From NCBI GenBank assembly GCA_943331855.1, contig CALQNE010000100.1, positions 1-11,382 on the forward strand: a stretch of 11,382 nucleotides of DNA. The letters are read 5' to 3'. The notes below the pieces were generated by a model. That model searched no databases. It was given only the letters and a program-made list of their open reading frames with translations, and had not been told where the DNA came from. Below, piece after piece: positions 1-6,513 of this stretch. Source of the DNA: Bordetella parapertussis. Lineage in GTDB: Bacteria > Pseudomonadota > Gammaproteobacteria > Burkholderiales > Burkholderiaceae_B. Both the position numbers and the translations under genes were made by a program. The first letter of the stretch is position 1. Each line of letters opens with the position of its first letter.

Positions 1-272
1 CCTCAGTTCAATGGATTGATTTACTGCAACGTTTACTGATTGATCTGAATCTGAGCGCTCACGGGCTTGGGATTCGGTATTTCCCGATTTTGAAACAATC
101 CTTGAGCAAACTGAGCGTAAATCTTGCACCTGAGCGCCTCAGCGAGCTTGCTGAGTGGTTAGGGCAGCAACGCCGGGTGGCAGGACATACGTTAAATGGC
201 AAATTGTTTGCCCATGCGATCCTGCAGCGTATCGCTGCCACCTGCCAACTTAAAACGGTTTCTAGGTCCTAA
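1..272 (+). CDS. holB: DNA polymerase III delta-prime subunit (HolB), C-terminal fragment
   Basis: This is the 3' end of a gene that begins left of the window; the reading frame starts at base 3 and ends with TAA at 270-272, leaving about 89 residues. The visible part is the C-terminal collar domain of the clamp-loader delta-prime subunit. The recognisable points are a W-I-D-L-L helix, the RYFP segment, an EWLGQQRR helix and the GHTLNGKLFAHAIL helix, which matches the family's usual 'HPLN.kL..e.LL' ending. The protein acts in the cytoplasm in the DnaX clamp-loader complex that places the beta clamp on DNA. tatD follows six bases after the stop, a common order in betaproteobacteria and probably one operon. 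Identification rests on this short tail only. Confidence 0.8.
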   Translation, partial: SVQWIDLLQRLLIDLNLSAHGLGIRYFPILKQSLSKLSVNLAPERLSELAEWLGQQRRVAGHTLNGKLFAHAILQRIAATCQLKTVSRS

Positions 273-278
273 TCCTGT

Positions 279-1046
279 ATGTTCGTTGATTCGCACTGTC
301 ATGTCGATTTTCCCGCGCTCGTTGAGCAAATGCCCGATATCCTGCAAAGGATGCAGACCAATCGCGTATCCCATGCGCTATGCGTTAGCGTCAACATGCC
401 AGACTGGCCGGCACTAATTAATCTAGTTGAGCGACATGCGCCCTTGTGGGCCTCTGTTGGGGTGCATCCTGACTATGAAGAAACGATTGAACCAACGGTC
501 GAAGACTTGGTTTCTCGCAGCGCGCATGCGCGCGTGGTGGCGATTGGTGAGACGGGGCTCGATTACTTTCGTTTAACGGGCGACCTAGAGTGGCAGCGAG
601 AGCGTTTCAGGTGTCATATTCGTGCGGCGCGAGAGTGTCAATTGCCTCTGATTATCCACACGCGCGCCGCAGCAGCAGACACCTTGCGCTTGATGCGTGA
701 GGAGGGTGCCGAACAAGTGGGAGGGGTGATGCATTGTTTCACCGAGTCTTGGGAGGTCGCCGAAGCTGCGATAGAGATGAATTTTTACATCTCGTTTTCT
801 GGCATTGTGACGTTTAAAACGGCGACGGCATTGCAGGAAGTTGCAAAACGGGTTCCGCTTGAGCGGTTATTGATTGAAACAGACTCGCCTTATTTGGCAC
901 CAGTCCCTCATCGTGGAAAATTAAATGATCCGTCTAAAGTTATTCATGTTGCCGAAAAAATTGCAGTGCTAAGAAATTGTTCACTTCAAGAGATTGCAGA
1001 AGCATCTACTTATAATTTCTTCAATTTATTCAATAAGATAAAATGA
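279..1046 (+). CDS. tatD: TatD-family metal-dependent hydrolase (DNase)
   Basis: The 255-residue protein has the usual TatD length and a TIM-barrel metallohydrolase pattern. The metal ligands of the family are all present: H6 and H8 in DSHCHVD, E91 in AIGETGLDYF, H127 in LIIHTR, H152 in GVMHCF and D202 in ETDSPYLAP. The GVHP motif is at 61-64. Family members are cytoplasmic Mg/Mn-dependent 3'-5' exonucleases or DNases linked to repair of damaged DNA; the true substrate of this member is not shown by sequence. The ATG at 279 puts the H-x-H motif at the very N-terminus as expected, six bases after holB, so translation is probably coupled. The last 20 or so codons become strikingly AT-rich (residues TYNFFNLFNKIK), matching the AT-rich gap that follows. 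A TAA directly follows the TGA stop. Confidence 0.93.
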   Translation: MFVDSHCHVDFPALVEQMPDILQRMQTNRVSHALCVSVNMPDWPALINLVERHAPLWASVGVHPDYEETIEPTVEDLVSRSAHARVVAIGETGLDYFRLTGDLEWQRERFRCHIRAARECQLPLIIHTRAAAADTLRLMREEGAEQVGGVMHCFTESWEVAEAAIEMNFYISFSGIVTFKTATALQEVAKRVPLERLLIETDSPYLAPVPHRGKLNDPSKVIHVAEKIAVLRNCSLQEIAEASTYNFFNLFNKIK

Positions 1047-1168
1047 TAATATAAACTGAATTATTTGAAGTAAAATATTTAAAGTAAATTATATTTTTTG
1101 ATAAATTTTCAGTTCATATAGATTAATAATATCCGATTTATAAAACATTAACCTTTCTCTCAATACTC
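1047..1168 (+). promoter_or_regulatory. AT-rich intergenic region, probable promoter of the ankyrin gene
   Basis: The 122 bases between tatD and the ankyrin gene are strongly AT-rich compared with both neighbours. Possible sigma-70-like elements are TTGATA at 1098-1103 with ATTAAT at 1122-1127 (18-base spacer), or TTGAAG at 1065-1070 with ATTATA at 1088-1093 (17-base spacer). No clear terminator hairpin for the holB-tatD unit is visible. In such AT-rich DNA, chance matches to -10 boxes are common, so the exact elements are weakly supported. Only the presence of a promoter somewhere in the gap is likely. Confidence 0.3.
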
Positions 1169-1855
1169 ATGCATATCGCCCACAGCTTTCTTTCTCGTTC
1201 TGTCCTGGCGCTGCTCCTGCTTATCTCTTGCTTAGGGTTACAAGTATCCCAGGAGGCTCGGGCGGCAACTGCCAAAGACTTTTGGATTTACGTCGGCAAT
1301 GACAACGTGGCGGCAGTGCAAGAATTGTTAAGCAGCGGCTTTGACCCAAATAGTCGAAGCCCTAACCAGCAGACGGGACTGATCCAGGCCGCACGCGATG
1401 GCGCCTGGCAAGTCTTTGATCTTTTGCTCGCGAACGCAAAAACCAACATCAACGCAGCCAATCAGTACGGTGAAACGCCTCTGATGTATGTTGCGTTAAT
1501 TGGCGATCTCCCGCGAGTGCAACAAATGGTTTCGCGCGGTGCAAAAGTCAATAAAGAAGGATGGACCCCGCTGCACTACGCTGCGGTTAAAGCCCGTGCC
1601 GAAGTCGCAAAATTTTTGTTGTCCAAGGGTGCGCTACCCAATGAGCTATCGCCTGAGGGCGATACCGCTCTGATCTTAGCGGTGCGCGCGGACAGTGTCG
1701 AAACGGTTCAGGTTTTGATTAATGGCGGGGCCGATCCTAGCCTGTCAAACCTCAAGGCTCAGGATGCCATCGATGTGGCGCGCTCTCGGGGTAAAGAAGA
1801 GCTGGCCAAAGCGCTTGAAAAAATCGTTGAGAATCGCAAAGCGAAGCAGCGCTAG
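1169..1855 (+). CDS. Exported ankyrin-repeat protein
   Basis: The 228-residue protein starts with a Sec signal peptide (hydrophobic core about 11-25, probable cleavage after A-R-A at 30-32), so it should act in the periplasm. The rest is an ankyrin-repeat array of about five repeats. The clearest are GETPLMYVALIGD (101-), GWTPLHYAAVKARAEVAKFLL (split here as GWTPLHYAAV plus KARAEVAKFLL, 131-151) and GDTALILAV (164-). Typical helix-turn ends such as LLSSGFDPN and LINGGADPS are also present. The last repeat is followed by a charged tail (about 208-228, rich in K, E and R). Ankyrin arrays bind protein partners; no enzymatic motif is present and the partner is unknown. The ATG at 1169 is chosen because it gives a complete signal peptide. 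No good Shine-Dalgarno sequence precedes it. Exported ankyrin proteins after tatD are common in Bordetella-like genomes, to my recollection. Confidence 0.88.
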   Translation: MHIAHSFLSRSVLALLLLISCLGLQVSQEARAATAKDFWIYVGNDNVAAVQELLSSGFDPNSRSPNQQTGLIQAARDGAWQVFDLLLANAKTNINAANQYGETPLMYVALIGDLPRVQQMVSRGAKVNKEGWTPLHYAAVKARAEVAKFLLSKGALPNELSPEGDTALILAVRADSVETVQVLINGGADPSLSNLKAQDAIDVARSRGKEELAKALEKIVENRKAKQR

Positions 1856-1883
1856 GGTCTGTTGTATGGCGCCTGGGTAAAAC

Positions 1884-2972
1884 TTAGCTTTTAGGTAATA
1901 AGTCCGGCTGCAATATCCCCTTTAGCTCGTTGAAGGGGATGTAGATGGTTGGTTTACCCATTGAGTACGGCGCGATGCTGTACGGATCGTAGGTAACCGC
2001 AACACCGTTTTCAAGCAACGCAACGTTGTCATTGGGTTCAAACGGCCACAATTTGTTGTACCCAGCAGGGTCCTTTTTAGCAATTGCATTCTTTTTTAGC
2101 CAGAGCGCGTGTTGTTTTTTTAGCGCCTCATTAAAGGCCTGCGCCTTACCTGGCAAAAGCATCGCTTCTAGCGTCAGAAGTTTGTCGGTCTTAGGCAGCC
2201 AATTTAGGTACTGTGTGGTTGACATGCCATGGGCACCGCCCGTGTAGATAAAGCTATCAAGCTGAACGACGACCACCTCTTCAGACATATATTTCAAGCT
2301 TGAAGATAAGGCAATTTCGTCACGAGGACGCGCTTTACTAAAAAAATTTGCCTCTAATTCTGCCACATTACGAAATCTTTGATCATTGTTCGTTTCGAGT
2401 AACGCCAACGATAAAAGTGTTTGTTCAACAAAGGAATTGAATCGTGGGTAGTCTTTAAAACTGAGTTGCTTAAGTGTGATGACCGGGCACTCCGATCCTT
2501 TGCAATTGGGTTTGGTACGTTTCAGGGTGATGATCTGCGAGGCATATTTTTTTTCAGGAGCGACAACAGTTTGAGTCTTGTCTGCGACAGTCCGAGTCGC
2601 TTCAGGCGTCGTATTGTCAGGCTCAATCATCATCGCCTTTGCCAGACGCGTGGGCTTGGCGGCTGCCGGCGCCGGCACCAACTCAGGTGCAACTACGGGC
2701 TGTGCCGTATCTGAAACGATTGACCTGTTACTCGGCATCGTTTCGGAAACAACATTGATGCTTGCACCAGACCCTGTCAAAACATTTGAACTCGTCATGG
2801 GTTGATCGACAAGTACCGGTGCTGCAATAGGACGTCTTCCCCCTACGACGTTGCTGGTTGTGGTGGGCGCATCGCTGGCCAGCGTGATATCTTGTAGGAC
2901 GATAGGTTCGCTCGCGCAGCCCGCGAGCCCGCACAGTAAAAATAGATTCGCAATGATCGAGCGCTGGTTCAT
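1884..2972 (-). CDS. Lipoprotein with RsiV-like DUF3298 domain
   Basis: The 362-residue protein has a lipoprotein signal (LAGC lipobox, lipidated Cys19). The next residue is Ala, not Asp, so sorting to the outer membrane is expected. Residues about 22-140 form a low-complexity linker rich in Thr, Val, Ala and Pro. The folded part begins near 145 and includes a Cys pair at 157 and 162 that could form a disulfide. From about 240 to 352 it matches the DUF3298/RsiV C-terminal pattern: YTGGAHG (243-249), a Y-x-x-W segment, TLEAMLLPG, GVAVTYDPYSIAPYSMG (323-339) and IPFNELKGIL. In Bacillus the related RsiV domain binds lysozyme. The function in Gram-negatives is unknown. The ATG lies two bases after the glutathione peroxidase stop, so the two genes are almost surely co-translated. 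It converges on the ankyrin gene with a 28-base gap and no clear terminator. Confidence 0.82.
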   Translation of the reverse strand: MNQRSIIANLFLLCGLAGCASEPIVLQDITLASDAPTTTSNVVGGRRPIAAPVLVDQPMTSSNVLTGSGASINVVSETMPSNRSIVSDTAQPVVAPELVPAPAAAKPTRLAKAMMIEPDNTTPEATRTVADKTQTVVAPEKKYASQIITLKRTKPNCKGSECPVITLKQLSFKDYPRFNSFVEQTLLSLALLETNNDQRFRNVAELEANFFSKARPRDEIALSSSLKYMSEEVVVVQLDSFIYTGGAHGMSTTQYLNWLPKTDKLLTLEAMLLPGKAQAFNEALKKQHALWLKKNAIAKKDPAGYNKLWPFEPNDNVALLENGVAVTYDPYSIAPYSMGKPTIYIPFNELKGILQPDLLPKS

Positions 2973-2974
2973 GA

Positions 2975-3460
2975 TCAGGTGGCGCTTAGTGCATGTTCGA
3001 TGTCCGCACGAAGGGATTCTGGCGTATCGGTTGGTGCATACCGTTTAATTACTTGGGCCTGTCGGTCAACTAAAAATTTTGTGAAATTCCATTTAATCCC
3101 TTCGGTTCTAAGTACGCCTGGCTTACTTGACTTTAACCATTGATAAAACGGATCGGTGTGCTCACCATTGACTTCAATTTTTGCAAACATTGGGAACGAG
3201 ATTTTGTACTGAGTTTCACAAAAATTTAAGATCATTGCCTCGGTTCCGGGTTCTTGGTGCCCAAACTGATCACAGGGAAATCCCATCACGACCAATCCAC
3301 GGTCAGCGTACTCTTGATGTAACGCCTGTAATCCTGCGTATTGACCGGTAAAACCGCACTTTGACGCGACATTCACCACAAGTAGGACCTTGCCGTCGTA
3401 CTGATTTAACACTTGCGTGTCACCGTGAATTGTTTTGACAGAAAAACGAGCAAGACTCAT
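2975..3460 (-). CDS. Glutathione peroxidase family protein (Cys type)
   Basis: The 161-residue cytoplasmic protein has the thioredoxin-fold glutathione peroxidase pattern and the usual bacterial length. The catalytic tetrad is visible: peroxidatic C35 in NVASKCGFT, Q69 in FPCDQFGHQEPG, and W124 and N125 in KWNFTKFL. C81 in NFCETQY sits where thioredoxin-dependent members carry the resolving cysteine, so reduction by thioredoxin rather than glutathione is likely. The substrate is hydrogen peroxide or organic hydroperoxides. The catalytic position is Cys, not selenocysteine, although this genome carries selB. The ATG at 3460-3458 is preceded by AAAGG about eight bases upstream. It is the third gene of the peroxiredoxin-photolyase-peroxidase-lipoprotein run and ends two bases before the lipoprotein start. 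Confidence 0.93.
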   Translation of the reverse strand: MSLARFSVKTIHGDTQVLNQYDGKVLLVVNVASKCGFTGQYAGLQALHQEYADRGLVVMGFPCDQFGHQEPGTEAMILNFCETQYKISFPMFAKIEVNGEHTDPFYQWLKSSKPGVLRTEGIKWNFTKFLVDRQAQVIKRYAPTDTPESLRADIEHALSAT

Positions 3461-3513
3461 GGGAGGACCTTTGTTAACCAGATGGATGGTAAATCGTACC
3501 GCAGCCTAAACGT

Positions 3514-4932
3514 CTAGCGTAAGCCTTTAAATGCCTCGATTGCACGCACCCGACTGCTACGTAAATCGACGATTTGTTCAGGATAATTCAGGGCGCGACG
3601 GGAAGCGCTGCTTGGGTCGTGGATTTCTTTAGCCGAGAGGCTGGCAAGCTCGGGTACCCAGTGCTTGATAAAACGTCCCTCTGCGTCAAACTTTTCTGAC
3701 TGGCTGATAGGATTAAAGACCCGGAAATAGGGGGCCGAATCTGCGCCCGTTGAGGCACTCCATTGCCAGCCTCCGTTATTCGCTGCAAGTTCGCCGTCAA
3801 TTAAGTGTTGCATGAAGAAAGTTTCGCCCAAACGCCAGTCAAGCAGCAGGTTTTTGCTTAAGTACATGGCAACAACCATCCGCAGACGGTTATGCATCCA
3901 ACCTGTTGCAAGCAGCTGACGCATCGCTGCGTCAACGATCGGCACGCCAGTGCGGGCTTGCGACCACGCCTTGAAGTCTTCAGGTGCATTTCTCCAGACC
4001 ACGGCATTGGTTTCTGGGCGCATCGGCTGGTGCATTGAGAGTGTGGGGTAGCCATGCATCAAGTGTTGATAAAACTCGCGCCATAAGAGTTCATTGATCC
4101 AGACCACAATGCCGCGTTGGCCCGTGTCCGATTCACCTTGATTCATGTGCATGGCGACATGCAAGCACTGGCCCGCCGATATGAGTCCTGCCGCGAGATA
4201 AGGCGACAAGACGCTCGTGCCCGGAATGGCAGGAAAATCTCGATCAGGCTGATACTGCGCCATGCGCGTTTGCGCAAATAGTTCAAGTCGAGCGTGCGCG
4301 GCTTCAGTGGTTGCAGGCCAGGCGTCTTGCAGCGATTTTTCTGTGACAGCTAACAGAGGCGTCAATTCTTTCGGTAAAGCGTCGGATGACGGTAGACCTT
4401 TATTCGCTTGTTTTTTGGGCGATGCGCTGAGTTGATAGGGTGCGGTGCGTAGTTTGTCGCGACACGCTTTAGAAAAAGGCGTAAAGACACGGTAGTAGGC
4501 GTCGGCACCTGTCTTCACACTACCCGGAACCAGTAAAGTGCCGCCGTGATGGCCTACTAGTGAGATGTCGTGCTCGCCAAGTAAACGATAGGACGCCCGA
4601 TCGCGTCTGCGCTCATTGACGCCCTGTTCACGATTGCAATGTACGTTTTGTACAGCATGCTGCTGACAAAATGCCAGAAGGGCGGCGGGTACATCCGCCC
4701 AATGGTCAACCACCAGAATCTTAAGTGGAATATGTAACCGATCAAGTTCAGTGCGCAAGTTTTGTAATGCGCGTAACCAAAAATCAATCTTGATAGCTGC
4801 GTCGTGGTGACTATGCCACTGGGCGGGGGAAGCAATAAATAGGCCGATGACAGGCCCTTGAGCCGCTGCCGCCGCCAAGGCGGGCTGATCAAGCACACGT
4901 AAATCGGTCCGAAACCAACATACAGACGTCAT
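3514..4932 (-). CDS. phrB: Deoxyribodipyrimidine photolyase (class I CPD photolyase)
   Basis: The 472-residue protein equals E. coli PhrB in length. It repairs UV-induced cyclobutane pyrimidine dimers using blue light and FADH-. The N-terminal alpha/beta antenna domain (about 1-130) opens with VCWFRTDLRVLDQPAL. The C-terminal helical FAD domain (about 200-460) holds GTSVLSPYLAAGLIS, a WINELLWREFYQH helix (278-290), TGWMHNRLRMVVAMYLSKNL (343-362), and DGELAANNGGWQWSAS followed by TGADSAPYFRVFNP (379-408). The NNGGWQW segment carries the flavin-contacting Asn and tryptophans of the electron-transfer chain. It ends with YPEQIVDLRSSRVRAIEAF, typical of bacterial PhrB. The ATG lies seven bases after the peroxiredoxin stop; the glutathione peroxidase follows after 53 bases. 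The grouping suggests joint expression against photo-oxidative stress. Confidence 0.95.
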   Translation of the reverse strand: MTSVCWFRTDLRVLDQPALAAAAAQGPVIGLFIASPAQWHSHHDAAIKIDFWLRALQNLRTELDRLHIPLKILVVDHWADVPAALLAFCQQHAVQNVHCNREQGVNERRRDRASYRLLGEHDISLVGHHGGTLLVPGSVKTGADAYYRVFTPFSKACRDKLRTAPYQLSASPKKQANKGLPSSDALPKELTPLLAVTEKSLQDAWPATTEAAHARLELFAQTRMAQYQPDRDFPAIPGTSVLSPYLAAGLISAGQCLHVAMHMNQGESDTGQRGIVVWINELLWREFYQHLMHGYPTLSMHQPMRPETNAVVWRNAPEDFKAWSQARTGVPIVDAAMRQLLATGWMHNRLRMVVAMYLSKNLLLDWRLGETFFMQHLIDGELAANNGGWQWSASTGADSAPYFRVFNPISQSEKFDAEGRFIKHWVPELASLSAKEIHDPSSASRRALNYPEQIVDLRSSRVRAIEAFKGLR

Positions 4933-4939
4933 TAGCGCG

Positions 4940-5485
4940 TTACCGTTTTAGCTGCCAGTTTTTTAGGGCAGCGAGCGTATTGGTGACGTGCTGATCAGGA
5001 TTCATGCCACTATGTACAAATATGATTTTTTGATCTGGCGTGACCACATAGGAAATACGACTGGCCATATCGGGTTTGAGCATCATCCCCGCATCATAGG
5101 CCTTGATGATGCTTCGATCGACATCTGCAGCCACCGCAAATTTACCGCCACAGGGACCTTCAGAAAACTTTTTTAAGGTATCGAGGTCGTCGGAAGAGAC
5201 GCCAATGACTGTCGTTTTTAGCGCGGCAAATTGTTCAGTCGCTTCAGCAAAAAGCTGTGCCTCAATCGTGCAGCCTGTGGTAAAGGCTTTGGGATAAAAA
5301 TACACAACAACGGGCCCTTTTTTAAGCGCCTCTGCCAGAACGAAGGTATAAGTTTGACCGGCTAAAGCCGCGGGCGCAGTAAATGTTGGGGCTTGGGCGC
5401 CAGCTTTGAGCTCAGCCCAGGTCATCGTGGGGACCAGGAGAGCAACTAGCAAGCAGAGTTTTTGACTAATTTTTTTAAGAAGCAT
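4940..5485 (-). CDS. Exported peroxiredoxin (PrxQ/BCP-like, AhpC/TSA fold)
   Basis: This 181-residue thiol peroxidase has the P-x-x-x-T-x-x-C motif (P65, T69, peroxidatic C72, reading PKAFTTGCTIEA) and a candidate catalytic Arg at R143. A second Cys at 112 (GPCGGKF) lies 40 residues after the first. The Cys five residues after the peroxidatic one seen in many PrxQ proteins is absent, so C72-C112 may be the disulfide pair, as in the alpha-3 type of BCP. The start at 5485 is chosen because it gives a clean Sec signal peptide (core about 11-22, cleavage after T-W-A). Upstream in-frame starts at 5527 (ATG) and 5542 (TTG) would only add residues before it. The protein should act in the periplasm against peroxides. 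It is the first gene of the operon and is divergent from the small secreted protein 76 bases away. Confidence 0.88.
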   Translation of the reverse strand: MLLKKISQKLCLLVALLVPTMTWAELKAGAQAPTFTAPAALAGQTYTFVLAEALKKGPVVVYFYPKAFTTGCTIEAQLFAEATEQFAALKTTVIGVSSDDLDTLKKFSEGPCGGKFAVAADVDRSIIKAYDAGMMLKPDMASRISYVVTPDQKIIFVHSGMNPDQHVTNTLAALKNWQLKR

Positions 5486-5561
5486 GAGCTGCGTTCCGTC
5501 TAAATACTGCGTAAAAAAAGCGTACATTAGTAAGAGTACCAAGTTATTTGTGGGGTGTGCG

Positions 5562-5918
5562 ATGAAAATATTTTATATCTTTGAAATTAAACCCTTGGCG
5601 CGTCTTGGGTGGTTGGTGATTTTTTTGTTAGGGATGGCAGGTGCATCTGCTCAAACGCTGCTGCCTTTGCCTGAACCTCCTACGATCCACTGGCCTGAAC
5701 CCGAGCCCGAGCGCTGGACCCAGGAAGATCTCACACTAGAACAGCGGTTTGAGACCGCACGCAAAGAAACCCTTGCCGCCTATCAAGAGGCGATGAATAC
5801 TTGCAAGGCAATGCATCCATCTGAGCAGGCTGAGTGCACTCAGGAAGCCAAAGCACAGCTTGAACTTGAATTGGCACAACTCAAAGCCAAGGCGCGTTTT
5901 GGCTTTGAACCGAATTAA
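5562..5918 (+). CDS. Small exported proline-rich protein, function unknown
   Basis: I do not recognise this 118-residue protein. The ATG at 5562 gives a signal peptide (hydrophobic 15-29, cleavage after A-S-A at 28-30). A proline/glutamate-rich stretch follows (about 33-51, LPLPEPPTIHWPEPEPE). The rest is a charged helical segment (about 53-112, many E, Q, A and K) containing two cysteines, C81 and C92, which could form a periplasmic disulfide. The C-terminal helix reads like a short amphipathic or coiled-coil region. The frame is open upstream to 5484, but that stretch lies before the signal peptide and overlaps the divergent peroxiredoxin start. GGGG about eight bases upstream may serve as a weak ribosome binding site. 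It is divergent from the peroxiredoxin and convergent with DoxX, sharing four bases with it. Confidence 0.68.
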   Translation: MKIFYIFEIKPLARLGWLVIFLLGMAGASAQTLLPLPEPPTIHWPEPEPERWTQEDLTLEQRFETARKETLAAYQEAMNTCKAMHPSEQAECTQEAKAQLELELAQLKAKARFGFEPN

Positions 5919-6319
5919 TTCAGACGCCCGTGGCTGCCACCCAGGCTGAAGCGGCCGGCGCCTAGTAGCGCAATCACGAGGGCACTGATTAAGAACATAC
6001 CCTGCAATTCAAGTACCCAACCACCGGTTTTAGTCAGGCTAAAGAGCTGGGCGGAATGCGCTAGATAGATGGCAAGCACCATATTGAAGACGACCGTTAA
6101 GGCCGCCGCCCGCGTCACCACGCCAACAATCAGTAACGCTGGCGCCACGATCTCTCCGATAAACACGCCAAAAGCAATCCAGGCAGGCCAGCCTTGCGCT
6201 GAAACCAACGCGATGATGCCTTCGATGCCGTTGGCGAGTTTAAACAGCCCGTGCATCATAATAAAAATACCCACACTCAGTCGTAAGAGCAGTTTGCCGA
6301 TATCGTCATAATTTTTCAT
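5915..6319 (-). CDS. DoxX-family integral membrane protein
   Basis: The 134-residue protein has four predicted membrane segments (about 9-26, 47-67, 71-90 and 104-122), the usual DoxX length and topology. The family-like features are the N-terminal LLLRLSVGIFIMMHGLFKL helix, the GEIVAPALLIVGVVTR helix 2 and the C-terminal GRFSLG ending. DoxX proteins are inner-membrane proteins. Some relate to quinone-linked oxidation of thiosulfate and some to redox homeostasis; this member's role is not defined by sequence. The ATG at 6319 is chosen over an upstream in-frame TTG at 6334; neither has a good Shine-Dalgarno sequence. Its TAA stop (5915-5917 on the reverse strand) overlaps the TAA of the convergent small gene through the palindrome TTAA. 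Confidence 0.87.
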   Translation of the reverse strand: MKNYDDIGKLLLRLSVGIFIMMHGLFKLANGIEGIIALVSAQGWPAWIAFGVFIGEIVAPALLIVGVVTRAAALTVVFNMVLAIYLAHSAQLFSLTKTGGWVLELQGMFLISALVIALLGAGRFSLGGSHGRLN

Positions 6320-6334
6320 GGTTAGCGTCTTCAA

Positions 6335-6513
6335 AAGGTTTGCTGCAGTTAAGCGTCTGCGTTGGATATTAAGATTTTAGTCTAATGCCCAGGCTAGATT
6401 GTTATTTTTACCACTGAAATATGATTATTCAATGTTATGTTCAGAGAATCCGCAGGCTACTCGTAGTCGAATTTGTTAATTAAATGCCATAACGCCAACT
6501 TTTGAATACGGTC
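6335..6513 (+). promoter_or_regulatory. Divergent intergenic region between DoxX and the Bug receptor; weak promoter candidate
   Basis: This region must carry start signals for both divergent genes. The best + strand candidate is TTGTTA at 6399-6404 with TATGAT at 6420-6425. The spacer is only 15 bases, shorter than the preferred 17, so support is weak. No operator-like inverted repeat or riboswitch-like structure stands out. No tRNA was recognised here. Confidence 0.25.

Noticed and set aside
1856..1883. Terminator between the ankyrin and lipoprotein genes
   Set aside because: No convincing stem with a T-run could be found in this short convergent gap.
4557..4898. A - strand open frame of 113 codons within the photolyase gene
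   Set aside because: It overlaps the photolyase N-terminal domain in another frame; the photolyase match is full length and clear.
5486..5542. N-terminal extension of the peroxiredoxin from an upstream TTG or ATG
   Set aside because: The start at 5485 gives a standard signal peptide; the extension would put extra residues before it.
6335..6513. Possible selC (tRNA-Sec) gene in the largest non-coding gap
   Set aside because: No long acceptor stem, no extended variable arm and no tRNA-like ending were found in this or any other gap of the window.
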